A stretch of 64,000 nt of DNA, from assembly GCF_017589465.1 (NCBI RefSeq), contig NZ_JAELYA010000012.1, forward strand, positions 1-64,000, read 5' to 3'. The position numbers and the translations under genes were made by a program. The notes under the pieces were generated by a model. That model saw only the letters and a list, made by a program, of their open reading frames with translations. It made no database searches and was not told the origin of the DNA. Of this stretch, positions 29,651-39,584 are shown piece after piece; position 1 is the first letter of the stretch, and every line of letters begins with the position of its first letter. Source of the DNA: Pseudomonas schmalbachii (lineage in GTDB: Bacteria; Pseudomonadota; Gammaproteobacteria; Pseudomonadales; Pseudomonadaceae).

Positions 29651-30617
29651 TTCCCGCCCCCTCGACCCGGCCATCGTCGACCAGGCCATCCACTGGCTGG
29701 TGCGCCTGCGCTTCAATCCGGCCGACGCCGAAACCAGCCATGCCTTCGAACACTGGCATTGCCAGCACCCCGAGCACGCCCTGGCCTGGCAGCGGGTGGC
29801 AGGGCTGGGGGACGACTTCGCCAGGCTGCCGCCGGCCCTTGCCCGCGACACCCTGCAAGGCGCCCGGCGGCGCATGAGCCGCCGCGACAGCCTGAAAGTG
29901 CTCGGCTTGCTGCTCGGTTCCGGCAGCCTGGCCTGGCTGGGACGCGAACACACGCCGCTGCCCGAACTGTTCGCCGAGCAGCGCACCGGCACCGGCGAGC
30001 GGCGCCGGGTAACGCTGGACGACGGCTCCCGCCTGCAACTCAACAGCGGCAGCGCCGTGGACCGGGAGTTCGACGACGCGCGACGGCTGCTGGTATTGCG
30101 CCGTGGCGAGCTCATCGTCGAGACCGGGGCCGACCCGCGCAGCAGTCATTTGCGGCCGCTGTGGGTGCGCACCCGCGACGGCTACCTGCGCGCCCTCGGC
30201 ACGCACTTCCTGGTCCGCGAGCGGCAGGACGGCACCCTGCTTTCCGTGCGCGAGGGGGCGGTCGCGGTATTTCCCGGCCAGGGGCAGCGACAGCCCGCAC
30301 AGGTGATCCGCGCGGGCCAGTCGATCCTCTTCGACGAACGGGGAATGCACTCGCCGCCCGACCTGGGCCTCGATCCCTGGTCCTGGAGCGACGAGGTGCT
30401 CAGTGCCCGCAACGCCCGCCTCGCGGATTTCCTCGCCGAGCTTGCCCGTCACCGTCCCGGCCTGCTGCGTTGCAGTGCCGCGGCGGCCGACCTGCGGGTG
30501 TCCGGCGTCTACCAGTTGGCCGACACCGGCCAGGTGCTGGCGCTGCTGGCCCGCGCCCTGCCGATCCGGGTCGACACCTTCACGCCCTACTGGGTCAGCG
30601 TCGACTCATTGGCTTGA
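29637..30617 (+). CDS. FecR-type anti-sigma/sigma regulator
   Basis: 326-residue inner-membrane regulator that relays the receptor signal to the ECF sigma factor. N-terminal DUF4880 domain (about 10-55: DQAIHWLVRLRFNPAD and HALAWQRV), then SRRDSLKVLGLLLGSGSLAWLG (from residue 81), a twin-arginine motif preceding the single membrane span, then the periplasmic FecR domain (about 105-220) and a C-terminal secretin/TonB-like portion. E. coli FecR is reported to be Tat-translocated, and the RR at 82-83 fits that. Overlaps the sigma gene by 14 bases. Confidence 0.9.
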   Translation: MPTPDSRPLDPAIVDQAIHWLVRLRFNPADAETSHAFEHWHCQHPEHALAWQRVAGLGDDFARLPPALARDTLQGARRRMSRRDSLKVLGLLLGSGSLAWLGREHTPLPELFAEQRTGTGERRRVTLDDGSRLQLNSGSAVDREFDDARRLLVLRRGELIVETGADPRSSHLRPLWVRTRDGYLRALGTHFLVRERQDGTLLSVREGAVAVFPGQGQRQPAQVIRAGQSILFDERGMHSPPDLGLDPWSWSDEVLSARNARLADFLAELARHRPGLLRCSAAAADLRVSGVYQLADTGQVLALLARALPIRVDTFTPYWVSVDSLA

Positions 30618-30654
30618 GCGCCTTCCTGGGGCTGCCGGAATCTGCCGAAAAATA

Positions 30655-30673
30655 AATGAGGGGGTTTCTCATT
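30655..30673. promoter_or_regulatory. Inverted repeat AATGAG-N7-CTCATT before the receptor gene
   Basis: AATGAG (30655-30660) and CTCATT (30668-30673) form an inverted repeat 73 bases upstream of the receptor start in the 128-base gap after the FecR gene. ATGAG/CTCAT half sites are common in iron-regulated promoters, so this may be a Fur or ECF-sigma element; which of the two is undetermined. Confidence 0.45.
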
Positions 30674-30745
30674 CTTATCCGACCTGTAGAGGAAGGCCGC
30701 ACGACAGGCCCATCGCCATCCCTATCGAAAGAGCATCTACAGGCA

Positions 30746-33205
30746 ATGAGAACCCTTTCCGCCACACCCTTGAGCAGTGCCATCGGCGCCGTGCTGCTCG
30801 GTCTGTCCCTGAGCGCCAGCATGCTGCCCCTTGCCGTCCAGGCCCGGGAGGCCACCGGTCTTGGCCAGGTACGGAGCTGGAGCATCCCGGCCGGCGAGCT
30901 GGCCGCCGTGCTCGACATCTATGCTCGCCAGTCCGGCGTCAGCCTGTCCTATGAGGCCGCTGCCGTGGCGGGCAAGCGCAGTGCGGGAGTTTCCGGCAGC
31001 TACGACAACCGGCAGGCGCTCGATATCCTGCTAAGCGGCTCGGGGCTGGAGGTGCTGCCGCAGACGGCCAACAGCTTCCTGCTGGCTCCGAAAAGGGACA
31101 GTGCCGAAGTCCTGGAACTCAGCGCCACCGACATCACCGGCCAGCGGCTTGGCGAAGTCACCGAAGGCAGCGGCTCCTACACCACCGGGCTGATCTCGAT
31201 CGGCAAGACGCCGCAGTCGCTGCGGCGCACGCCCCAGTCGGTGACGGTGCTGACCGAGCAACGCCTGCAGGACCAGAACCTCACCAACCTGACCCAGGTG
31301 CTCGAACAGACGCCCGGCATCGCCGTCAACTACACCGACAGCGAGCGGGTCAACTACTACTCGCGCGGCTATGCGATCGATGCCGTGCAGTTCGATGGCG
31401 CGACCGTAGCCCAGAGCACCGGCAACGGAAACTTCATCCAGCCCGACTCGGCGCTCCTCGACCATGTCGAAGTCCTTCGCGGCGCCAGCGGCATGCTGCG
31501 TGGTTCGGGCAACCCGTCCGGTACGGTGAACCTGGTGCGCAAGCGGCCGACCCGCGAGGCCCATGGCTCCGTCAGCGCCACCGCCGGACGCTGGGACGCC
31601 CAGCGCTACGTGGCCGACATTTCCGGCCCGCTGGCCGCCGACGGCGCCATCCGTGGCCGCATGATCGCCGTGCACGACGACCGCGACCTGTTCCAGGACG
31701 GCCGCTCGGAGCGCAAGAGCGTGCTGTATTCGGTGCTCTCCGCCGACCTGGGCGACAGCACCACGCTGACCGGCGGCCTGGAATACACCGATCTGGACGC
31801 CACCGGCGCCTGGGGCGGGCTGCCGGCCGACTTCGACGGTTCGCCGCTGGGCCTGTCGCGCGACACCTTCCTCGGCGCCGACTGGGCGCGCTGGGATCGC
31901 AGCAATTTCCAGATGTTCGGCGATCTGGAGCATCTCTTCGACAACGACTGGCGGCTCAAGCTTTCCGCCTCCCGCACCCGCTTCGCCTACAACGACCGCG
32001 GCTTCTACCAGACCTTCATCTCCCGGGCCAGCACCACCAATCCCTACCTGATGAACATGTCGGTAACCCGCAGCGACGGCGGCAGCAAGACCGCCCACAC
32101 CAACCTCGGCGCCGTGCTCGACGGGCCGTTCAGCCTGCTCGGCCGCGAGCATCACCTGACGGTCGGTGCCGAGCGCATCAAGGTCGACAGCACCGCCCTG
32201 CAGACCAACTTCCTCAATAACGTGCTGACCAACGTGGATGTGCGCAACTGGGACCCGTCGAACATCCCGCTGCCGTTCTTCACGGTCCCCAACAGCTCGA
32301 CCGACACGGTGACCACGCAGAACGCCGTCTACGGCTCGTGGAACATCTCCCTGGCCGACCCGTTGACGGCGATCGTCGGTGCCCGCCTGAACTGGTTCGA
32401 CTTCGAGCAGAACACCACCGCTACCGGCGACTACAGCGTCGACCGCGAAGTCGTGCCGTACGCCGCGCTGATCTACGACCTGACCGAGCAGATCAGCGCC
32501 TACGCCAGCTACAGCGAGATATTCTCCCCGCAGGCCGCCTACGACTCGTCCGGTTCGCTGCTCGATCCGCTGACCGGCGAGGTCTACGAGCTGGGCCTGA
32601 AGGGCGAGTTCTATGAAGGGCGCCTGAACAGCTCCATCGCCGTGTTCCGCACCAACCAGGTGGGCAAGGCGCTGGACGATCCGGACGCCACCGGCGGCGT
32701 CCAGTCCTGCCCGCCGTATTACCCGACCGGCTACTGCAAGACGGCCTCCGGCAAGACCCGCAGCGAGGGTGTGGAAATCGAGCTGTCGGGCGAAGTCCTG
32801 CCCGATTGGCAGGTTGGCGGCGGCTACACCTACACCACCACCGAATACCTGAAGGACACCCTCAGCAATACCGGCAACCCGCTGCGTACCGGCGATCCCG
32901 AGCACATGTTCAAGCTGTTCACTTCCTACCGCCTACCGGGTGCCTATTCGGCCTGGACGGTGGGTGGCGGCGTCCAGGCGCAGAGCGACATCTACGAACG
33001 CAGCGGCGCGGCCGAAGCCCGCCAGGGCGGCTATGCGGTGTACAACGCCATGCTCGGCTACCGCGTCGATGAGCACTATTCGCTGCAGCTCAACGCCAGC
33101 AACCTGTTCGACAGGCACTACTACCGACAGGTCCGGCCGACCGCCACGGGCTACTACTGGGGCGAGCCGCGCAATATCGCCCTGACCCTGCGCGGCGAGT
33201 TCTGA
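30746..33205 (+). CDS. TonB-dependent siderophore receptor with STN signalling domain
   Basis: 819-residue outer-membrane receptor. Signal peptide (about 1-33, ending VQA before REATG), STN (secretin and TonB N-terminal) signalling domain about residues 45-116, TonB-box-like segment near 121-128 (EVLELSAT), plug domain about 150-270 (RTPQSVTVLTEQRL, LDHVEVLRGASGMLRGSGNPSGTVNLVRKRPT), then a 22-strand barrel ending in the aromatic LRGEF. The STN domain marks it as a FecA/FpvA-type transducer partnered by the upstream sigma/FecR genes. The ATG at 30746 is chosen because it gives a proper signal peptide; the in-frame ATG at 30656 would add 30 unlikely residues. Ligand not assignable; the siderophore-receptor subfamily signature suggests ferric siderophore, perhaps xenosiderophore. 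Confidence 0.93.
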   Translation: MRTLSATPLSSAIGAVLLGLSLSASMLPLAVQAREATGLGQVRSWSIPAGELAAVLDIYARQSGVSLSYEAAAVAGKRSAGVSGSYDNRQALDILLSGSGLEVLPQTANSFLLAPKRDSAEVLELSATDITGQRLGEVTEGSGSYTTGLISIGKTPQSLRRTPQSVTVLTEQRLQDQNLTNLTQVLEQTPGIAVNYTDSERVNYYSRGYAIDAVQFDGATVAQSTGNGNFIQPDSALLDHVEVLRGASGMLRGSGNPSGTVNLVRKRPTREAHGSVSATAGRWDAQRYVADISGPLAADGAIRGRMIAVHDDRDLFQDGRSERKSVLYSVLSADLGDSTTLTGGLEYTDLDATGAWGGLPADFDGSPLGLSRDTFLGADWARWDRSNFQMFGDLEHLFDNDWRLKLSASRTRFAYNDRGFYQTFISRASTTNPYLMNMSVTRSDGGSKTAHTNLGAVLDGPFSLLGREHHLTVGAERIKVDSTALQTNFLNNVLTNVDVRNWDPSNIPLPFFTVPNSSTDTVTTQNAVYGSWNISLADPLTAIVGARLNWFDFEQNTTATGDYSVDREVVPYAALIYDLTEQISAYASYSEIFSPQAAYDSSGSLLDPLTGEVYELGLKGEFYEGRLNSSIAVFRTNQVGKALDDPDATGGVQSCPPYYPTGYCKTASGKTRSEGVEIELSGEVLPDWQVGGGYTYTTTEYLKDTLSNTGNPLRTGDPEHMFKLFTSYRLPGAYSAWTVGGGVQAQSDIYERSGAAEARQGGYAVYNAMLGYRVDEHYSLQLNASNLFDRHYYRQVRPTATGYYWGEPRNIALTLRGEF

Positions 33206-33233
33206 GCGAACGGCTGCCGTTGCGATGGGCTGC

Positions 33234-33273
33234 GCAAAAAAAACGCCACGGGGCCGTGACAGCCCGTGGCGTG
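33234..33273 (-). terminator. Terminator of the glutarate CoA-transferase gene
   Basis: ACGCCACGGG (33243-33252) pairs with CCCGTGGCGT (33263-33272). Read on the minus strand the stem is followed by eight Ts, a strong intrinsic terminator for the minus-strand gene; it may also slow transcription from the receptor side. Confidence 0.85.
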
Positions 33274-33328
33274 AATTCCAGCCCCTGGGGGAGGGACCGG
33301 CCGCCCGCCGCTCGACGGGCGGGGTGCT

Positions 33329-34552
33329 TCAGATGACCTTGCTTTCGCGCAGCTTCGCCTGTGCGGCGTCGTCCAGGCCGAGCACGTCGGCGAGGATCTG
33401 CGCGGTGTGCTGGCCGAGGGTCGGCGGCGCGTTGCGGTATTCCACCGGAGTCTCGGACAGGCGGATCGGACTGGCGACCTGCGGCACGCTGCCGGCCAGC
33501 GGGTGCGGCAGGTCAATGCGCAGCTGGCGGGCGATCACCTGCGGATCGGCGAACACCTGCGACAGGTCGTTGATCGGTCCGCACGGCACGCTGGCGCGTT
33601 CGAGGATCTCGATCCACTCGGCGGTGGTGCGCATCACCGTGGACTGGCGGATCAGCGGGATCAGCACCTCACGGTTGGCGACGCGCGCCTTGTTGGTGGC
33701 GAAGCGCGGGTCGTCGGCCCATTCGGCGTGGCCGGCGAGTTCGGCGAACTTGCGGAACTGACCGTCGTTGCCGACGGTGAGGATGAAGTCGCCATCGGCG
33801 GTCGGGAAGTCCTGGTACGGCACGATGTTCGGGTGCGCGTTGCCCAGCCGGCGCGGCGGGTTGCCGGTGGTCAGGTAGTTCAGGGTCTGGTTGGCCAGGC
33901 AGGCGACCTGCACGTCGAGCAGGGCCATGTCGATGTGCTGGCCGATGCCGCTGACATCGCGGTGCGCCAGGGCGGCGAGCACGGCGGTGGCGGAGTACAG
34001 GCCGGTGAGGATGTCGGTCAGTGCCACGCCGACCTTCACCGGGCCGGCACCGACTTCCTGGTCGGAGCGCCCGGTAATGCTCATCAGGCCGCCGAGGCCC
34101 TGGATCATGAAGTCATAGCCCGGACGCTTGGCGTAGGGGCCGGACTGGCCGAAACCGGTGATCGAGCAGTAGATCAGCTTTGGATTGATCTTCTTCAGCG
34201 ATGCGTAGTCGAGGCCGTACGCCTCAAGTCCGCCGACCTTGAAGTTTTCCAGCAGGATGTCGGATTTCGCCGCCAGTTCGCGGACGATGCGCTGGCCTTC
34301 CGGCTGGGTGAAGTCGAGGGTGACGGATTTCTTGTTGCGGTTGGCCGAGAGGAAATAGGCCGCCTCGCTGGTGTCGCGGCCCTCGGCGTCCTTGAGGAAC
34401 GGCGGTCCCCAGTGGCGGGTGTCGTCGCCGACTTCCGGGCGCTCGATCTTGATCACTTCGGCGCCGAGGTCGGCGAGGATCTGCCCGGCCCAGGGGCCAG
34501 CGAGTACGCGGGAAAGGTCGAGGACGCGAATGTGCGAGAGAGCGCCGGACAT
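33329..34552 (-). CDS. gcdG: CaiB/BaiF CoA-transferase, probable succinyl-CoA:glutarate CoA-transferase
   Basis: 407-residue class III CoA-transferase. N-terminal IRVLDLSRVLAGPWAGQILADLGAEVIKIERP and the catalytic Asp in VGVALTDILTGLYSATAV match the family. It lies downstream of gcdH on the same strand, an arrangement seen in other pseudomonads where the pair activates glutarate (from lysine via 5-aminovalerate) and oxidises glutaryl-CoA. Substrate is inferred from context. About 29-30% longer spacing (114 bases with a REP doublet) separates it from gcdH, so it may have extra control. Confidence 0.87.
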   Translation of the reverse strand: MSGALSHIRVLDLSRVLAGPWAGQILADLGAEVIKIERPEVGDDTRHWGPPFLKDAEGRDTSEAAYFLSANRNKKSVTLDFTQPEGQRIVRELAAKSDILLENFKVGGLEAYGLDYASLKKINPKLIYCSITGFGQSGPYAKRPGYDFMIQGLGGLMSITGRSDQEVGAGPVKVGVALTDILTGLYSATAVLAALAHRDVSGIGQHIDMALLDVQVACLANQTLNYLTTGNPPRRLGNAHPNIVPYQDFPTADGDFILTVGNDGQFRKFAELAGHAEWADDPRFATNKARVANREVLIPLIRQSTVMRTTAEWIEILERASVPCGPINDLSQVFADPQVIARQLRIDLPHPLAGSVPQVASPIRLSETPVEYRNAPPTLGQHTAQILADVLGLDDAAQAKLRESKVI

Positions 34553-34586
34553 CGCTGGACTCCTTTGGTAAGGGGCGGGCGCTCTT

Positions 34587-34650
34587 GTAGGAGCGAGCTT
34601 GCTCGCGAAGCAGGCGATATGGGGATCGCCAGCAAGCTCGCTCCTGCAGG
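34587..34650. repeat. REP doublet, GTAGGAGCGAGCTTGCTCGC family
   Basis: The widespread Pseudomonas REP: GTAGGAGCGAGCTTGCTCGCG and its inverted partner AGCAAGCTCGCTCCTGCAG, with a short spacer. It lies between gcdH and gcdG within what is probably one transcript. Confidence 0.9.
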
Positions 34651-34666
34651 GAGCGTGGCGTTCGAG

Positions 34667-35848
<1,182 letters not shown>

Positions 35849-36078
35849 GGATGGATACCTCGGGGTACAGGCAGGGAGGAGCCCACTCAAGTGTAGGTGG
35901 GTGCATTGGCGGCCATCCTAGTCAGCCGTCGGGAAACCCGGCAAACGAATAATTCGCACGCTGCTGTGCTATTTTCTCACTCCGTGATCTTCGCGAATCG
36001 AACTGGTGGCGTCTGATGCCGATGCGCTGCCGGTTTTCGCCATGAATTGCGTGTTACGAAATTCCGGAGAGGCATTCG

Positions 36079-36987
36079 ATGCGACGCAAGATTCCCACCA
36101 CGGCGGCGCTGGTCAGTTTCGAATCGGCCGCCCGTCACGAGAGCTTCACCAAGGCCGCGGAAGAGCTGGCGCTGACCCAGAGCGCCATCTGTCGGCAGAT
36201 CGCCGGGCTGGAGGAATTCCTCGGCGTAGAGCTGTTCCGCCGCTCGCGGCGCGGGGTGAAGCTCACCGAGGCGGGGCTCAGCTACAGCCGGAGGGTCGCC
36301 GCGCGGCTCGATGCGGTGGAGCGCGACACCCTGGCCGTCATGGGCCAGCAGGGCGGCGGCACCATCGAACTCGCTGTGGTCCCGACCTTCGCCACGCGCT
36401 GGCTGTTGCCGCGGCTGAAGACCTTCAAGCAGCTGCATCCGGAAGTGACGGTCAACCTGACCAACCGCACCCGGCCATTCCTCTTCGCCGATACCGAGTT
36501 CGATGCCGCGCTGTATTTCGGCGATGGCGTCTGGTCGGGCACCTCCGCGCACTTCCTGATGCGCGAGAACCCGGTGCCGGTGTGCAGCCCGGAGCTGACC
36601 GCCGGCCGCACGCAGTTGAGCGCGGGGGAAATCGCCGAGCTGCCGCTGATGCAGCAGACCACCCGGCCGTACGCCTGGCGCCAGTGGTTCGGCTCGCTGG
36701 GGCTGAACGTCGCCCATGACATGAGCGGCACGCGCTACGAGCTGTTTTCCATGCTCGCCCAGGCCGCCATCCACGGCATGGGCGTGGCGCTGATTCCGCC
36801 GATGCTGATCCAGCGGGAACTGGAGGAGGGCAGGCTGATCGTACCGATGCAGCATGCCTATTTGAGCGAAAACGCCTATTACCTGATGATTCCCGAGCGC
36901 CGGGTGGAGTCGGCGGCGGTGGGGGCTTTCCGCGACTGGCTGGTGGAAGAGGCCCGTATCTACCGTACCGAGGCCGGCCTCGAATAA
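36079..36987 (+). CDS. gcdR: LysR-family regulator of glutarate catabolism
   Basis: 302-residue LysR-type activator. N-terminal winged helix (about residues 7-66: ALVSFESAARHESFTKAAEELALTQSAICRQIAGLEEFLGVELFRR) and a periplasmic-binding-like effector domain. GcvA-like signature. It is divergent from gcdH with a 230-base gap, the classic arrangement for LysR control of its neighbour, probably with glutarate as inducer (inferred). Confidence 0.9.
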   Translation: MRRKIPTTAALVSFESAARHESFTKAAEELALTQSAICRQIAGLEEFLGVELFRRSRRGVKLTEAGLSYSRRVAARLDAVERDTLAVMGQQGGGTIELAVVPTFATRWLLPRLKTFKQLHPEVTVNLTNRTRPFLFADTEFDAALYFGDGVWSGTSAHFLMRENPVPVCSPELTAGRTQLSAGEIAELPLMQQTTRPYAWRQWFGSLGLNVAHDMSGTRYELFSMLAQAAIHGMGVALIPPMLIQRELEEGRLIVPMQHAYLSENAYYLMIPERRVESAAVGAFRDWLVEEARIYRTEAGLE

Positions 36988-37044
36988 CGCCTATCGGCGA
37001 AACCCGCGCATCCCGCCCACAAGGCGATACCGCAAGGAGCCCAT

Positions 37045-37452
37045 ATGAATTTCCACACCCGTAAATGGGTCAAGCCCGAAGACCTCAACCCGAACGGCAC
37101 CCTGTTCGGCGGCAGCCTGCTGAAGTGGATCGACGAGGAGGCGGCGATCTACGCCATCATCCAGCTCGGCAACCAGCGCGTGGTCACCAAGTTCATGTCG
37201 GAGATCAACTTCGTCAGCTCGGCGCGCCAGGGCGACATCATCGAACTGGGCATCACCGCCACCGAGTTCGGCCGCACCTCGATCACCCTGACCTGCGAAG
37301 TGCGCAACAAGATCACCCGCAAGAGCATCCTCACGGTCGACAGGATGGTCTTCGTCAACATGGGGCCGGATGGTCTGCCGGCGCCACACGGACGCACGGA
37401 AATCCTCTACATCAAGGACCAGTTCAAGGACGAGGCGATGTCCGACGCCTGA
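37045..37452 (+). CDS. Acyl-CoA thioesterase, hotdog fold (YciA-like)
   Basis: 135-residue single-hotdog thioesterase. LNPNGTLFGGSLLKWIDEEAAIYA contains the conserved Asn/Gly/Asp-Glu elements of the acyl-CoA hydrolase active site, followed by VVTKFMSEINFVSSARQGDIIELG. It hydrolyses acyl-CoA; chain-length preference is not predictable. AAGGAG at 37035-37040 sets the start. Confidence 0.9.
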   Translation: MNFHTRKWVKPEDLNPNGTLFGGSLLKWIDEEAAIYAIIQLGNQRVVTKFMSEINFVSSARQGDIIELGITATEFGRTSITLTCEVRNKITRKSILTVDRMVFVNMGPDGLPAPHGRTEILYIKDQFKDEAMSDA

Positions 37453-37518
37453 GCGCGTCGCGGCGGGCTTGCGGGAGGAGGGGCATGACGGGATAGAATC
37501 CGGTTTGGTCTATACCAG

Positions 37519-38361
37519 ATGGGGATTCCCGTGTTCGCTACCGCCCTGGTGCTTCTTGCAGCCGTCCTGCACGCGGCCTGGAACACGCTCGTCAAATTCA
37601 GCAGCGACCGCCTGCTGGTCGTTGCCTGCATGGACGTGGTCGGAGTGCTCGTCGCCCTCGTTCTGCTGCCCTGGATCGACACGCCGCCGGCCGAAGTCTG
37701 GCCCTGGCTGCTAGCCGCCACCGCCCTGCAACTGGTCTATCGGGTGCTGCTGATCGAGGCCTACAAGGTCGGCGACCTCGGCCTGGTCTATCCGCTGATG
37801 CGCGGGCTGTCGCCGCTGGTGGTGCTGGCGCTGACTTTGTATTTCGGCGGCGAAACCCTGAGCGACCGGCAGATCTTCGGCATCCTGCTGATCCCCGTGG
37901 GCATGCTCTGCCTGCTCAAGGGTGGCGGCGGTGCGCGCCTGCCCTGGGTGGCCTATCCGGTCGTGCTGCTGATGGGGCTGTGCATCGGCAGCTACACCTG
38001 GACCGACGGCAACGCCCTGAAGCGCTGGCCGCAGCCGCTGGACTACCTGGTCTGGCTGACGCTGCTCTCCGGCGGACCGTTCCCGCTGCTGGCGATGTTC
38101 GCCCGCACCCGCGCCTTCGCGCGCTTCTGGATCAACGAATGGCGAGTCGGCATCACCGTTGGAGTCTGCGTGGTGGCCAGCTACGGGCTGGTGCTGTGGG
38201 CCATGCAGCTCGGTTCGATCGCCGAAGCTGCCGCCCTGCGCGAAACCAGCGTGCTGCTGGCGGTGCTGTTCGGCATGCGCTTCCTCAAGGAGCCCTTCGG
38301 CCTGCCGCGTCTGCTGGCCTGTGCGCTGGTGCTGGCGGGCATGCTGTTGATGAAGCTGTGA
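37519..38361 (+). CDS. EamA/DMT-family transporter
   Basis: 280-residue inner-membrane protein with about ten hydrophobic helices and two EamA repeats (first containing LHAAWNTLVKFSSDRLL, second ending AALRETSVLLAVLFGMRFLKEPFG). Members are drug/metabolite exporters; the substrate cannot be inferred. The ATG at 37519 is used; GTG at 37531 is an alternative. Confidence 0.85.
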   Translation: MGIPVFATALVLLAAVLHAAWNTLVKFSSDRLLVVACMDVVGVLVALVLLPWIDTPPAEVWPWLLAATALQLVYRVLLIEAYKVGDLGLVYPLMRGLSPLVVLALTLYFGGETLSDRQIFGILLIPVGMLCLLKGGGGARLPWVAYPVVLLMGLCIGSYTWTDGNALKRWPQPLDYLVWLTLLSGGPFPLLAMFARTRAFARFWINEWRVGITVGVCVVASYGLVLWAMQLGSIAEAAALRETSVLLAVLFGMRFLKEPFGLPRLLACALVLAGMLLMKL

Positions 38362-38421
38362 GATGGACGAGCGCAGCCCGATGTTGCAGGCTGGCGGCTT
38401 CATCCTCACTGAGACATCGAC

Positions 38422-38808
38422 ATGACCATCGCCTTCTGGTGTGTGCTGATCGCTTTGTGCCTGCCTTATCTGGGCGCCTGGACTGCCAAGTTCGGCGGCC
38501 GTGGCTTCGGCCTTCAGGAAAACCACGACGCGCGCAGCTTCCTCGCCGGGCTCGAAGGGTTCCGGAAGCGCGCGCATTACTTCCAGCTGAACAGCTTCGA
38601 AGCGACGCCGGCGTTTGCTGTCGCCGTCATCGTCGCCTACGTGGTGGACAACGCCGATCCGGCGCTGGTGGATACCCTGGCGATCGGCTGGGTCACCAGC
38701 CGCCTGCTGTATTTCATCTTCTACCTCGCCGACCTGGCGATTCTGCGTTCGCTGGTGTGGTTCGTCGGCATGGCGATTGTTATCGCGCTGTTCGTCATCT
38801 CGGCCTGA
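38422..38808 (+). CDS. MAPEG family membrane protein
   Basis: 128-residue four-helix membrane protein of the MAPEG (membrane-associated eicosanoid/glutathione metabolism) superfamily. The sequence FGLQENHDARSFLAGLEGFRKRAHYFQLNSFEATPAFAVAV carries the family ExxxxH and RaxxaxxNxxE-like motifs. Bacterial members of this subgroup have no established function. Confidence 0.85.
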   Translation: MTIAFWCVLIALCLPYLGAWTAKFGGRGFGLQENHDARSFLAGLEGFRKRAHYFQLNSFEATPAFAVAVIVAYVVDNADPALVDTLAIGWVTSRLLYFIFYLADLAILRSLVWFVGMAIVIALFVISA

Positions 38809-38925
38809 GTTGCCGATCACGGGTTGCGGCAGATGGCCGCAACCCGGTCGACTGGCTATGGATCAATCAGGGAGTCGGGCGGATAATCCGCCGCTCCGTG
38901 ATTGACCAGCCCCAGAAGCATTCCC

Positions 38926-39387
38926 ATGAAGTTGAAGACATTGCTCGTCCTGCTGTTGGCCGGCTCGGCCCTGGCCGGCTGTAACCGCCTCGATCCGAAT
39001 TCCCCGCTGGCCAAGCGCCAGGTGATCTTCAAGGACATGCTGCGCACCAGCGAAGACATGGGTGGGATGCTGCGCGACCGCATTCCGTTCGATGCGGACA
39101 AGTTCCGCGCCGGCTCGGTGAAGCTCAGCGAACTGGCCGACAAGCCCTGGCAGTTCTTCCCGAGCACCAAGCCGGCCGAGATGGACAGCGACGACACCCG
39201 GGCGAAAGAGGAAATCTGGCAGCGCCAACTGGAGTTCCAGGCCGATGCGAAGACTTTCCAGCAGGCGGTCGCAACGCTGGAAGCCAACACCCGCCAGGCG
39301 GCGCCGACGCCGGACAAGGTGCGCAAGGACTTCGCCGCGGTGGAAGACGCCTGCGAAGGCTGCCACAAGAAATTCCGCGCCCTGTAA
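38926..39387 (+). CDS. Cytochrome c'-type (c556) lipoprotein
   Basis: 153 residues. A lipobox LAGC ends a hydrophobic signal (MKLKTLLVLLLAGSALAGC), so the protein is a membrane-anchored lipoprotein; a 24-base upstream in-frame start at 38902 is rejected because it would displace the signal. The single haem-binding CEGCHKKF lies at the C-terminus, the position characteristic of class II cytochromes c (c', c556). The family binds NO or acts in electron transfer; anchoring by lipid is unusual for it. Confidence 0.88.
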   Translation: MKLKTLLVLLLAGSALAGCNRLDPNSPLAKRQVIFKDMLRTSEDMGGMLRDRIPFDADKFRAGSVKLSELADKPWQFFPSTKPAEMDSDDTRAKEEIWQRQLEFQADAKTFQQAVATLEANTRQAAPTPDKVRKDFAAVEDACEGCHKKFRAL

Positions 39388-39584
39388 TCCCACTTCATCG
39401 GCAATGCGGAACTGCCACGAGCATGCTGGTCTGAAATCAGACAAGGCTCGGGAACATCCGCATTTTCCCCTGCCTGCCGTCCCGTCGAGCGACTAGAGTT
39501 GCCCATGGGGCGACCGGTTATGCGCTGTTCCGCGAGATGTGCTCCATTCATCGGGCCCGAGTGGCCAGTGGAGAGGAGGGCACC

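Noticed and set aside
30656-30745. Upstream start for the TonB receptor
   Set aside because: Would add 30 residues ahead of a proper signal peptide and overlap the regulatory inverted repeat.
33329-34552. The second CoA-transferase as partner of the hut operon
   Set aside because: It lies beside gcdH/gcdR far away, and its context fits glutarate activation.
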